From: an uncultured Eubacteriales bacterium
GTDB lineage: Bacteria; Bacillota; Clostridia; Oscillospirales; Oscillospiraceae
Direction of reading: 5' to 3'
Length of the DNA: 43,719 nucleotides
Assembly (NCBI GenBank): GCA_902492005.1
Contig: CABUJV010000016.1
Span: 1-43,719 of the forward strand
Part shown: in pieces, positions 15,542 through 23,647 of the stretch
Layout: every line of letters begins with the position of its first letter
How positions within the stretch are numbered: position 1 is the stretch's first letter
The notes under the pieces: model-generated
Databases searched by the model: none
The model's input: the letters and a program-made list of their open reading frames with translations, nothing else
Told to the model about the DNA's origin: nothing
Translations under genes and position numbers: made by a program

Positions 15542-16156
15542 TCAAACCGAATTCTGGTCCAAAGACTGGGTCCGGGTGCACAGCCGCTCCAGCAGGGCGG
15601 GCGTGTGGCTGACGATGAGCAGGCCCAGTTCCCGCCGCGCCGCCTCCTCCAGCAGGAAGTTCCAAATCTGGGCCTGCGTGATGAGGTCCAGCATGGTGGA
15701 GATCTCGTCACATAAGAGGAACCGGGTTTCCGGCCCCAGAGCCCGGGCGATGCAAAACCGCTGAAGCTCCCCGCCGGAGAGCTCCATGGGGTAACGCTCC
15801 AGCCAGCCCGGCTCGATGTGCAGTCCGTCCAGCACTCGCTGCTCCACCGGCCAGCCCTCGGCCAGGGTGTCCCCCAGCTTCATCAGCGGGTCCACCACCG
15901 TCTCCGGGTGCTGCCATATCATCTGTACGGGGCAGTAGCCCCGCCACTGCGCCAGGGGCCGGCCGTCCAGCAGCACCTCTCCCCCACTCGGCTTTTCATA
16001 GCCGGCGAGCAGCTTGCACAGGGTGGTCTTGCCCCGGCCGCTGGGGGCCGTCAGCCCCAGCCGCTCCCCCGGCTCCAGGGTCAGATTCACCCGGTCCAGC
16101 ACCGCCCGGTCCTTCCGGCGGTAGCCGAAGGACAGGGTCTTTCCCTCCAGGCTCAT
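15542..16156 (-). CDS. ABC transporter ATPase, NikE/DppF-like (short)
   Basis: 204 residues, a bare nucleotide-binding domain. Walker A APSGRGKT (37-44), signature LSGGELQRF, Walker B RFLLCDE and the switch His in IVSHTP. It lacks the C-terminal oligopeptide-type extension of longer DppF proteins, as NikE-type subunits may. It would power import through the two permeases of this operon as a heterodimer with the preceding ATPase. The ATG overlaps the stop of that gene (ATGA). It is last in the lar-nik operon. Nickel as substrate is inferred from the operon; peptide transport cannot be excluded. Confidence 0.9.
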   Translation of the reverse strand: MSLEGKTLSFGYRRKDRAVLDRVNLTLEPGERLGLTAPSGRGKTTLCKLLAGYEKPSGGEVLLDGRPLAQWRGYCPVQMIWQHPETVVDPLMKLGDTLAEGWPVEQRVLDGLHIEPGWLERYPMELSGGELQRFCIARALGPETRFLLCDEISTMLDLITQAQIWNFLLEEAARRELGLLIVSHTPALLERLCTRTQSLDQNSV

Positions 16157-17091
16157 GCCTCAGCCCCCCTCTCCGGGTGGAGACAGCGGACGAAGCCGCC
16201 CTCCACCGGCCGGTAGGCCACCGCACCTCCGCATTCCGCCGTCCGGCGGGGGCATCGGGGGAAAAAGGGGCAGCCCTGCGTCACCGCGCCCGGGTAGGGC
16301 TGAGCCCCGGGGATGGGCTGAAAGCCGTGCTGGGGCATGGCCCGCCACAGGGCCCGGGTATAGGGGTGGCGGAGAGTCTCCTCCGCTTCGAAATCCGAGG
16401 CCGGGGCCTCCTCAATGGTCTCCCCCGCGTAAAAGACCGCCACCCGGTCGGCGATGGCCAGGGCCGCCTCCAGATCGTGGGTGATGAGCAGCAGCCCCGC
16501 CCCGCTGTCGGCGATCTCCCGAAAGTGATCCATGATATGGTGCAGGGACCGGGGGTCCAGACCCGGCGTGGGCTCGTCAGCAATGACCAGCGAAGGGGCC
16601 TCCGCCACGGCGGTGGAGATGAGCACCCGCCGGGTCATGCCTCCGGAGAGCTCAAAGGGATAGAGCGCCTCCACCTCGCTCCCCAGGTGGTAGCGGCCCA
16701 GAATCTCCCGGCTCCGCGCCCGGGAGGCCGGGTCCCGCCGCCCCTTGCGGATCTGGGGCCCCACCTGCATCAAGGGGTCCAGATAGCCCACCGACTGGGG
16801 GATGAGGACGAGCTCCCGGCCCCGCAGCTCTTCCGCCCGCCGGGGCGTCAGGGGCTCGCCCCGGTAGCGGATGCGGCCCGACTGGCGGGCGTTGTAGGGC
16901 AGAATGCCCAGGATGCCATGGGCCAGCAGGCTCTTGCCCGAGCCGCTGGAGCCCACCACCGCCACCACCTGGCCCGGCTGGATGGTCAGGTCCAGGTTCC
17001 GAATGACGGGGAGGCTCCGCTGCCGGACACCCTTTTCATACTGGGTAAAGGAGATGGACAGCCCTTCCACCTCTAAGACCGGCTTCGTCAT
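16153..17091 (-). CDS. ABC transporter ATPase, NikD/DppD-like
   Basis: 312 residues from the ATG at 17091, preferred because GGGAGG is 7 nt upstream; the ATG at 17097 is almost on top of that site. Walker A GSSGSGKS, Q-loop IPQSVGYLDPLMQVG, signature ELSGGMTRR, Walker B LVIADEPTPGLD and H-loop ITHD. The C-terminal oligopeptide/dipeptide domain begins at RHPYTRALW and holds TQGCPFFPRCPRR and a late Cys, the cluster common to this subfamily. It pairs with the next ATPase (ATGA overlap) and follows the NikC-like permease. Confidence 0.92.
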   Translation of the reverse strand: MTKPVLEVEGLSISFTQYEKGVRQRSLPVIRNLDLTIQPGQVVAVVGSSGSGKSLLAHGILGILPYNARQSGRIRYRGEPLTPRRAEELRGRELVLIPQSVGYLDPLMQVGPQIRKGRRDPASRARSREILGRYHLGSEVEALYPFELSGGMTRRVLISTAVAEAPSLVIADEPTPGLDPRSLHHIMDHFREIADSGAGLLLITHDLEAALAIADRVAVFYAGETIEEAPASDFEAEETLRHPYTRALWRAMPQHGFQPIPGAQPYPGAVTQGCPFFPRCPRRTAECGGAVAYRPVEGGFVRCLHPERGAEA

Positions 17092-17103
17092 GTCCATCCC
17101 TCC

Positions 17104-17928
17104 CTATTCATGCAGGCTGGCCGGGTCCAGCAGGCGGCGGAGATGCTCCCCCATCACGGCGAAGAGCACCACCGTCCCCACCAGAGCCAGGCCGGGAAAC
17201 AGGGCCAGCCACCACTTGCCGGTGGTGAGGTAGCGCATGCTCTCCGACAGGATAACCCCGATGGCGGGCTGCTCCGGCGGCAGGCCGAAGCCGAGAAAGG
17301 TGACGCTGGCCTCGTGGAGGATGGCGTGCGGAAACTGCAAAATGAGTCCGGTGAGGAACTGGGGCAGCAGGTGGGGCAGCAGATGCCGCCGGACGATCTG
17401 GAGCTTGCTGCGGCCCAGCTTTTCCGCCACCCGGACGTAGGGAGCCTCCCGGAGCTGGAGCACCTCCCCCCGGAGGACCCGGGCCAGGGAGGTCCAGTGG
17501 CTGAGGGCCACGCCGGCCACCACGCCGGTGAAGCCCTTGCCGCAGGCCAGGGAGATGAGCATCACCAGCAGGATGTGGGGAATGCCCATCACCAGGTCGA
17601 TGAGCCAGGAGACGGCGGCGTCCACCCGCCGGCCCAGGGTGGCGGCGGCCGTCCCCAGGACCAGGGCCACCACGGCGCTAACCGCCGCCGTCAGCACCCC
17701 GATCCGGATGCTGAGGGACAGCCCGGTGAGGGTGCGGGCGAGCATGTCCCGCCCCATCCAGTCGGTGCCGAAAAGGTGCCCGGCGCAGGGGGCCAGGTTT
17801 TTGCGGGAAAAGTCGGTGACCATGGCCTCTCCGGCCAGCAGCAGCCCCGCCCCCGCCACGGCAGTCAGGAGTACGGCGCAGAGGCACAGCAGGACCACCG
17901 TGCGCTTTCGCCGGTTGAAACCGCTCAT
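17104..17928 (-). CDS. ABC transporter permease, NikC/DppC-like
   Basis: 274 residues from the ATG at 17928, which overlaps the stop of the NikB-like gene by 4 nt. N-terminal anchor (KRTVVLLCLCAVLLTAVAGAGLL), then the usual HLFGTDWMGRDMLARTLTG sequence and five more membrane segments. The EAA loop, which contacts the ATPases, is RVAEKLGRSKLQIVRRHLLPHLLP. It ends with the FLGFGLPPEQPAIG block of DppC/NikC proteins. It forms the pore with the NikB-like subunit. Confidence 0.93.
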   Translation of the reverse strand: MSGFNRRKRTVVLLCLCAVLLTAVAGAGLLLAGEAMVTDFSRKNLAPCAGHLFGTDWMGRDMLARTLTGLSLSIRIGVLTAAVSAVVALVLGTAAATLGRRVDAAVSWLIDLVMGIPHILLVMLISLACGKGFTGVVAGVALSHWTSLARVLRGEVLQLREAPYVRVAEKLGRSKLQIVRRHLLPHLLPQFLTGLILQFPHAILHEASVTFLGFGLPPEQPAIGVILSESMRYLTTGKWWLALFPGLALVGTVVLFAVMGEHLRRLLDPASLHE

Positions 17929-18917
17929 GTCCGGGCCGCCCCCCTTCGGATCTTGGGATCCACCACCCCGTAGAGCAGGTCGGCCACGAGATTGCCGCCG
18001 AACACGATGGCGGCGCTGACCACCGTGATGCCCAGCAGCAGGGGCAGGTCGCCGCCCAGCCCCGCCGTCACGGCGCACTGTCCCAGGCCGGGGTAGGAAA
18101 AGACCTGCTCCACCAGCACGGAGCCGCCAAAGATTTCACTGATGGAGGCGAATTGCAGGGTAAGGGCGGGCAGGGCCACATTCCGCAGACCGTGGCGCAG
18201 AACGATGGCGGCCCTGCTCTCCCCCCGCGCCCGGGCAAAGAGGACATAGTCCGACTCCATGATGTCGCACATCTTTTCCCGGGTATGCAGAGCGATACCG
18301 GCCACGCCGGTGATGCTGAGGGTCAGGGCGGGCAGGACGGCGTGGCGCAGCCGGTCGGCTAGAGTCACGGCGGCGGCGTCCGTTCCGATGGGGACGGACA
18401 GCCCGATGGGTAGCACCCCCAGCCAGACCGCAAAGATCATCAAAAGCAGCAGGGCCAGCCAGAAGGCGGGGGTGCTGGAGATCAGCAGGCAGTAGCCCCG
18501 GATGAGCTTGTCCGGCAGCCTGCCCCGGCAGGCCCCGGCGATCACGCCAAGGGCTAGGCCCAGCACGCCGGACAGCACCCAGGCCGCCGCCATCAGCCAC
18601 AGGGAATTTTGAAGCCGCTGGCCCACTACTCGAGTCACCGGCTGGCGGTAGAGCAGCGAGGCGCCCAGGTCCCCCCGGACGAAATCGGACAGCCAGCCCA
18701 GGTAGCGCTCCGCCGGCGGGGTGTTCACCCCCCAGTAGTCCTCCAGCTTGGCAATCTGCTCGGGGCTCATGGTCCCCAGGGCGGCCTGTCCCACGTTGGT
18801 CCGGAGCGGGTCCAGCGGAGAGGCGGACATGAGCAGGAAGGCCGTCAGGCTCACCCCCAGCAGGAGCAGAGCCATGCGCAGCAGCTTCTTTCCCGCGAAT
18901 TGCAGCCGGTGCTTCAT
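17925..18917 (-). CDS. ABC transporter permease, NikB/DppB-like
   Basis: 330 residues from the ATG at 18917, preceded by AGAGGAAG. Six membrane segments. The N-terminal LLLLGVSLTAFLLMSASPLDPLR, YLGWLSDFVRGDLGASL, SSTPAFWLALLLL and the closing EQVFSYPGLGQ...GNLVADLLYGVVDPKIR are characteristic. The EAA-like loop is ARARGESRAAIVLRHGLRN. It starts 34 nt after the binding-protein gene. Family members move peptides or Ni(II); the nickel assignment is from gene context. Confidence 0.93.
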   Translation of the reverse strand: MKHRLQFAGKKLLRMALLLLGVSLTAFLLMSASPLDPLRTNVGQAALGTMSPEQIAKLEDYWGVNTPPAERYLGWLSDFVRGDLGASLLYRQPVTRVVGQRLQNSLWLMAAAWVLSGVLGLALGVIAGACRGRLPDKLIRGYCLLISSTPAFWLALLLLMIFAVWLGVLPIGLSVPIGTDAAAVTLADRLRHAVLPALTLSITGVAGIALHTREKMCDIMESDYVLFARARGESRAAIVLRHGLRNVALPALTLQFASISEIFGGSVLVEQVFSYPGLGQCAVTAGLGGDLPLLLGITVVSAAIVFGGNLVADLLYGVVDPKIRRGAART

Positions 18918-18951
18918 CTCACGCCACTTCCTCTTACGCTCAAAATCGCTC

Positions 18952-20559
18952 TCAGGCCCAGGACCAGGCGTCCACGTTGTTAGCGATGGACCAGCCATGG
19001 CCGTGGGGATGAATCTTCTGCTCCGCCACCTGCAGACCGTCCCGGACCCAGTACAGGTGGTTGACGTTGACCAGCCACACCCAGGGGCAGTCCCCCTCGC
19101 CGGTGACGCCGGTGACGCCGTCCCACTGGGCCTTCTGCCACAGGGCGTAGGATTCCTCCAGATCGCCGCAGGCCAGAGCCTCGTCCATGTAGGCGTCCAC
19201 CGCCGCGCTGGCATACGGGGAATACTCCGCGGAGCCCGTGTCTCCAATGGTGTGATAGATGTTGTAGAGCTCCATGGGGGTGTGGGCCCCCCATCCCCAC
19301 ATCAGGGGCTCGGACTGGGCCCGGTCATAGGCGGTGTCCCAGCCCACCCCTTCGATGGCGGCCGCGATCCCCAGCTCCCCGAGCTGATTGGCCAGGTCGG
19401 CCGCCAGGGCCTGCCGGACGGAATCGCTGCTGGGATACAGGAGGTTCAGCTCCGCCCGGACGCCGTCCTTGACCCGCACGCCGCCGTCCGCCATGCGCCA
19501 GCCCGCCTCGTCCAGCAGGGCCGCCGCCTCGTCGGGGTCGTACTCCACCTGAGAGGCGGGGTTGTACCAGGGCAGTTTGTCGCAGACGCTGTAGGCCGGG
19601 GTGCCGTAGCCGTTTAGAACGTTGTCGATCATCTCCTGCCGGTCCACGCCCAGATTGATGGCCCGGCGGACCAGCACGTCGGCGGTCAGGTCGTTGCCCA
19701 CGCCGTCTCCGGCGGGGGCGGCGGGCAGGTTGATCCCCCGGTTGTCCACACTCTCGCAGGAGAGCAGGCTGTAGCCCGCCGGGGCCTGATCGGCGTAGGT
19801 GGCGGAGGTGTAGACCAGGTCGGCCTGGCCCGCCTTCACCGCCAGAAAGGCGGCGTCCTCCTCCATGAAGAGGACGGTGACCTTTTTCATGTTCGGGGCC
19901 TCGCCGTAGTAGTCGGGGTTGGCCTCGAAGATGACCTGCTGGCCCTTGTCCCACTGCTTCAGGATGTACCGGCCGGAGCCGATGGGGGCCTGGCCGTAGG
20001 AGGCGGCGTCATAGGCGTGCTCGGGCACGATGCCCACGATGGCCATGGTATAGGGCCAGATGGAGTAGGGCTTGGTCATATGAAACCGCACTGTGGCATC
20101 ATCCACCGCCTCGGCGGAGGAGAGCATGGTAAAATCGTTGACCGAACTGGACGCCTTCACCGTGTTGTAGGTGAAGGCCACGTCGGCGGCGGTGAGGGGC
20201 TCCCCGTCGGTAAAGGTCACGTCGTCCCGGATCTGTACCGTCCAGGTCAGGCCGTCGTCGCTGACGGCGCAGTCGGTGGCCAGGTCGTAGCCAATGGTCA
20301 GGTCGGGATTGGTGACGGTGAGGGTGGACTGGATCAGGGGCTCATGGACGTGCTCCCCCGCTCCCCAGCCGTAGGCCGGGTCAAAGCCCGCCTCGGGCTC
20401 TGACTCCATGTTCATCACGATGACCACCGAGTCCTTCTCCTCCCCCGTCTGGGAGGGAGTGGGCTGAGCGGTGGAAGAGGCCGCTCCCCCGCTCTGACAG
20501 CCAGTCAGGGCGGAGACCGCCAGCAAACCGGACAATACAAGGCTGCAAATTCTCTTCAA
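18952..20559 (-). CDS. Extracellular solute-binding lipoprotein, NikA/DppA family (family 5)
   Basis: 535 residues from a TTG at 20559 (start chosen from AAGGAG upstream and from the signal peptide that follows). Signal peptide LKRICSLVLSGLLAVSALTGC with lipobox ALTG-Cys, so it is tethered outside the cell. Then a Ser/Thr-rich linker and a family 5 binding fold: WTVQIRDDVTFTDGEPLTAADVAFTYN, IGSGRYILKQW, VRRAINLGVDRQEMID and DPDEAAALLDEAGW. It follows larC by 13 nt. NikA proteins bind Ni chelated by small molecules such as histidine. I infer a nickel chelate as ligand because larE, larB and larC are in the same operon. Confidence 0.9.
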   Translation of the reverse strand: MKRICSLVLSGLLAVSALTGCQSGGAASSTAQPTPSQTGEEKDSVVIVMNMESEPEAGFDPAYGWGAGEHVHEPLIQSTLTVTNPDLTIGYDLATDCAVSDDGLTWTVQIRDDVTFTDGEPLTAADVAFTYNTVKASSSVNDFTMLSSAEAVDDATVRFHMTKPYSIWPYTMAIVGIVPEHAYDAASYGQAPIGSGRYILKQWDKGQQVIFEANPDYYGEAPNMKKVTVLFMEEDAAFLAVKAGQADLVYTSATYADQAPAGYSLLSCESVDNRGINLPAAPAGDGVGNDLTADVLVRRAINLGVDRQEMIDNVLNGYGTPAYSVCDKLPWYNPASQVEYDPDEAAALLDEAGWRMADGGVRVKDGVRAELNLLYPSSDSVRQALAADLANQLGELGIAAAIEGVGWDTAYDRAQSEPLMWGWGAHTPMELYNIYHTIGDTGSAEYSPYASAAVDAYMDEALACGDLEESYALWQKAQWDGVTGVTGEGDCPWVWLVNVNHLYWVRDGLQVAEQKIHPHGHGWSIANNVDAWSWA

Positions 20560-20572
20560 GTTCCTCTTCTCC

Positions 20573-21868
20573 TTATAATTGAGATAAGACTTCCTTCCAT
20601 ACCGGATCAAAGGGCAGGCCGTGTTCTCGGGCGACGGCGGCCACGTCGTCGTACTCCGGCTTGGCGTGGGCAATGCCGAGGCCCTCCGCCCGCTTGACCC
20701 GGACGCTCCCCCACCGGGTCTCCACGCGCTCCGTCCGGGGCGCCAGGAAATACTTGCCGCAGCGCCGGGCCCGCAGACCGTTGGTGGCGGTGTGCTTCAG
20801 GATGGCCGCCGCCACCTGGGACTCCCGGTCGGGCCCGCACAGGGCGGTGAGCACCCAGCCGGGCCGCCCCTTTTTCATCTGGCCGGGGAGGGTATACACG
20901 TCCAGAGCCCCCAGCTCCAGAATGCGGGCGCAGGCAAAGGCCAGGGACTCCGGCGTCATGTCGTCCAGGTTGCACACCAGCTCCACGATCTCCCCGTTGG
21001 GGCCGGCGGACTCCGCCGTTTCCCCCAGAAAGGCACGGACGCAGTTGGCGCAGCCAAACTCCTTTTTCCCCACGCCGTAGCCGGTCTTTTGGATGGACAG
21101 GACGGGCATGGGCCCGAAGGAATCGGCAAATTCCGCGAGCAGGGCCGCCCCCGTGGGGGTGCACAGCTCGCCCCGGATCTCCCCGCCGTAGCAGGGCACG
21201 CCCTCCAGCAGGGCGGCTGTGGCAGGGGCGGGCACCGGCACCACGCCATGGGCGCAGCGGACCGCGCCGCTTCCCACATGGACGGGGGAGACCACGATGC
21301 GCTCGGGCTTCAGAAGAGACAGTGCATAGCATACGCCAGCCACGTCGGCCACTGCGTCCAGGGCCCCCACCTCGTGGAAGTGGACCTGGTCCACCGGGCA
21401 GCCGTGGGCCCGGGCCTCGGCTGCGGCAAGCCGGTCGTAGACGCTCACCGCCCGGTCCCGCACCGCCTGGGGCAGGGGCAGGGCGGCGATGTGGCCCCGG
21501 ATATCGGTCAAAGCCGCGTGGTGGTGGCCCCCATGGCCGTGGTCACGAGAATGCCCCGGCTCCTCGTGGGTATGGTCATGGCAGTGGGCATGGTCGTGAG
21601 CGTGCGCGTGAACAGGCTCGTGTGCATGGGCGCGGTGGGGATGCCCCTCGTCATGGCTCTCCTCCTCTTCCCCGCAGACCGTCACAGCCATATGCATGCC
21701 TGCGATGCCGCAGGTGGACGCCGCCTGGGCCTCCACTACCACGCCGGGCAGCCCCAGGCCGTTCATGGTGCGCAGGAAGCCCGCCTGATCGTCCAGCAGT
21801 TCATAGAGCGCCGCCATCAGCATGTCCCCGGCCGCCCCCATATTGCACTCCAAATACAAAGTCTTCAT
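20573..21868 (-). CDS. larC: LarC, nickel-inserting cyclometallase for the NPN cofactor
   Basis: 431 residues. LarC places nickel in the pincer nucleotide in a CTP-dependent step. The N-terminal LarC1 part begins YLECNMGAAGDMLMAALYELL and contains VHFHEVGALDAVADV. Between residues 72 and 117 there are 19 histidines, a likely nickel store or delivery arm. The LarC2 part has ELCTPTGAALLAEFA, ELVCNLDDMTPESLAFA and KKGRPGWVLTALC. In Lactiplantibacillus plantarum LarC is made by a ribosomal frameshift joining two frames; here it is one unbroken frame. It lies 22 nt after larB and 13 nt before the binding protein. Confidence 0.97.
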   Translation of the reverse strand: MKTLYLECNMGAAGDMLMAALYELLDDQAGFLRTMNGLGLPGVVVEAQAASTCGIAGMHMAVTVCGEEEESHDEGHPHRAHAHEPVHAHAHDHAHCHDHTHEEPGHSRDHGHGGHHHAALTDIRGHIAALPLPQAVRDRAVSVYDRLAAAEARAHGCPVDQVHFHEVGALDAVADVAGVCYALSLLKPERIVVSPVHVGSGAVRCAHGVVPVPAPATAALLEGVPCYGGEIRGELCTPTGAALLAEFADSFGPMPVLSIQKTGYGVGKKEFGCANCVRAFLGETAESAGPNGEIVELVCNLDDMTPESLAFACARILELGALDVYTLPGQMKKGRPGWVLTALCGPDRESQVAAAILKHTATNGLRARRCGKYFLAPRTERVETRWGSVRVKRAEGLGIAHAKPEYDDVAAVAREHGLPFDPVWKEVLSQL

Positions 21869-21890
21869 GACTTTCCGTCCCTTCCTGTCG

Positions 21891-22655
21891 TTATTCGGCC
21901 TTCAGGCCCTCCATTTGATTGATCATACTGGCCAGATACCCCGCGCCGAAGCCGTTGTCGATGTTGACCACGCTGCACCCCGAGGCGCAGGAGTTGAGCA
22001 TGGCCAGCAGGGCGGACAGGCCGCCGAAGCTGGCCCCGTAGCCCACGCTGGTGGGAACGGCCACCACGGGGCAGTCCACCAGGCCGCCCACCACGGAGGC
22101 CAGCGCCCCCTCCATGCCGGCCACCGCCACCACGCACCGGGCGCGCATCAGCACGTCCAGGCTGGACAGCAGCCGGTGGAGCCCGGCCACGCCCACGTCG
22201 TACAGCCGGGTGACCTGATTGCCCATGGCCTCGGCGGTAAGGGCCGCCTCCTCGGCCACCGGCATGTCGCTGGTCCCGCCGGTACACACCACGATGGAGC
22301 CCAGCGCCGGCCGGCCGCCCGGAAAGGCGATGCCCAGTCTGGCCTCCGGGTGGTACTCCAGCTCGACCCCGGCGGAGACGATGGCCGCCTTCTCTGCGTC
22401 CATGCGGGTAATGAGGATGTTGCGGCAGCCCCGCTCCCCCATGGCCCGGGCAATGCCCAGAATCTGCTCCGCCGTTTTGGAGGCCCCGTAGAGAACCTCC
22501 GCCGCTCCCTGCCGGACGCTGCGGTGGAAGTCCACCTTGGCGTAGCCCAGATCCTCGAAGGGAGAGCGCTTCAGCTCCAGCAGCGCGTCCTCCGGGGTGG
22601 CCGTTCCATCCGCCACCGCCCGCAGCAGCTCCAGAATCTCATGCTTGTTGTCCAT
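21891..22655 (-). CDS. larB: LarB, nicotinate mononucleotide-ring carboxylase/hydrolase
   Basis: 254 residues. LarB carboxylates nicotinic acid adenine dinucleotide and cleaves the phosphoanhydride, the first step of NPN synthesis. A short helical N-terminus (LELLRAVADGTATPEDALLEL) leads to a PurE/AIR-carboxylase-like domain from about 120: IVVCTGGTSDMPVAEEAALTAE, then VVAVAGMEGALASVVGGLV and PVVAVPTSVGYGASFGG. Final segment NIDNGFGAGYLASMI. It follows larE by 11 nt. No defects. Confidence 0.97.
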   Translation of the reverse strand: MDNKHEILELLRAVADGTATPEDALLELKRSPFEDLGYAKVDFHRSVRQGAAEVLYGASKTAEQILGIARAMGERGCRNILITRMDAEKAAIVSAGVELEYHPEARLGIAFPGGRPALGSIVVCTGGTSDMPVAEEAALTAEAMGNQVTRLYDVGVAGLHRLLSSLDVLMRARCVVAVAGMEGALASVVGGLVDCPVVAVPTSVGYGASFGGLSALLAMLNSCASGCSVVNIDNGFGAGYLASMINQMEGLKAE

Positions 22656-22666
22656 ACGCCTACCTC

Positions 22667-23410
22667 CTATCGGGTCTCCAGGTCCAGCAGCACCGCATCG
22701 AACCGGGGACCCAGCGCCTTACGAATGGCTTCCCGCTGCTCCGATGCCCGGTCCCATTGGCCGGCTGGAAGCTGGATGCGGGCCGCGCCGCTCAACAGCC
22801 GCACCCGGAAGTCGGTGAAGCCCAGGGCAAACAGAGCCCCCTCCGCCGCCTCCACCCGCTCCAGGTCCCCGGCCGTGATGGCCGTGCCCGTGGGGATACG
22901 GGTAGCCAGGCAGGCATACGCGGGCTTATTCCAGGTAAAGAGCCCTGCCTGTCTGGACTGTGCCCGGATCTCCGCCTTGGTGAGCCCGCACTCCCGCAGG
23001 GGAGAGCAGACCTCCAGCTCCCGCAGAGCCCGCATGCCCGGCCGGTCCCCCGCGTCGTCCGAGGCGTTGGTGCCGTCCAGCAGCAGGGTGTGGCCGTCCC
23101 GGCGCGCCGCCTCCCACAGCAGGGCGAACAGGGCCCGCTTGCAGTGGTAGCAGCGGTCCGGCCCATTGGCGGCGGCCAGAGGGACGGACAGAACGTCCGC
23201 CTCCACCACCCGCAGGGGGACCCCCACCTCTTCCGCCAGGCGCCTGGCATCCTCGTATTCGAACTTCGGCTGGAACGCCGTGCGGACATAGTAGGCCGTC
23301 AGGTCACAGCCCCAGTGCCTGCCCGCCCACAGCAGGTAGGCGGAGTCCACCCCGCCGGAAAAAGCCAGGGCCGCCCGCGGGTTGGCCTGAAAAAAGGCTT
23401 GCAGCGTCAT
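22667..23410 (-). CDS. larE: LarE, ATP-dependent sulfur insertase for the NPN cofactor
   Basis: 247 residues from the ATG at 23410, with AAGGAGG 7 nt upstream. LarE activates the substrate carboxylates as AMP esters and replaces oxygen by sulfur. The PP-loop is SGGVDS (18-23). Cys167, in KPAYACLATRIPTG, stands where the sacrificial sulfur-donor cysteine (Cys176) of L. plantarum LarE lies. Cys87 and Cys90 (CYHC) are additional; some LarE enzymes use a Fe-S cluster instead of a sacrificial Cys, and which type this is cannot be decided here. First gene of the lar-nik operon, behind a leader with a terminator. Confidence 0.96.
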   Translation of the reverse strand: MTLQAFFQANPRAALAFSGGVDSAYLLWAGRHWGCDLTAYYVRTAFQPKFEYEDARRLAEEVGVPLRVVEADVLSVPLAAANGPDRCYHCKRALFALLWEAARRDGHTLLLDGTNASDDAGDRPGMRALRELEVCSPLRECGLTKAEIRAQSRQAGLFTWNKPAYACLATRIPTGTAITAGDLERVEAAEGALFALGFTDFRVRLLSGAARIQLPAGQWDRASEQREAIRKALGPRFDAVLLDLETR

Positions 23411-23579
23411 GTTTTTTCCTCCTTGCGCGTCAAAAGGGTAAAAAAAGAGCACACCATCCCTGGTATGCCTTCTGGCCGCGGCGCAGGCTTCTTTCCTGCG
23501 CCCTTCGTTGGATCGGTATGAAAAAAGTGCGGAGACACTGGGCCCTTCTGGACCCCAGGACGCCTTCTGACGCTCTGCT
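23411..23579 (-). promoter_or_regulatory. Structured leader of the lar-nik operon with attenuator
   Basis: About 169 nt between the promoter and larE. It contains a hairpin around CTGGG...CCCAG (about 23538-23556), a perfect 8-bp hairpin at 23480-23502 and an intrinsic terminator just before the ribosome site. The motif GAAGG recurs four times. CATACC at 23520-23515 could pair with GGTGTG of the terminator's closing arm, a possible antiterminator. This looks like a metal- or cofactor-responsive attenuator. I could not match it to the NiCo, cobalamin or another riboswitch class I know. Confidence 0.5.
23440..23468 (-). terminator. Intrinsic terminator inside the lar-nik leader
   Basis: 8-bp stem with a single G-U pair (GCATACCA with TGGTGTGC, 23468-23461 and 23456-23449), GGGA loop, then TCTTTTTTT. 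It lies about 30 nt before the larE start, so it must be bypassed for expression of the operon. Confidence 0.8.
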
Positions 23580-23585
23580 TCTGTC

Positions 23586-23614
23586 ATTTTACCAACAGTT
23601 GGGGCGGCTGTCAA
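23586..23614 (-). promoter_or_regulatory. Sigma-A promoter of the lar-nik operon with palindromic spacer
   Basis: Minus strand TTGACA (23614-23609), 17 nt, TAAAAT (23591-23586). The spacer holds the 11-bp palindrome CCAACAGTTGG at 23592-23602, touching the -10; a repressor bound there would block transcription. Confidence 0.8.
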
Positions 23615-23647
23615 GAGGGCCGTCCCTCCGTCAGGGAGTCTTTTCCA

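Noticed and set aside
15542..20559. Naming the ABC genes nikA-nikE with certainty
   Set aside because: The family also covers di- and oligopeptide importers, and sequence alone does not separate them; nickel is inferred from the lar genes.
23411..23579. NiCo or cobalamin riboswitch in the lar-nik leader
   Set aside because: I could not find the conserved junction or B12-box sequences of either class; only a generic structured leader can be supported.
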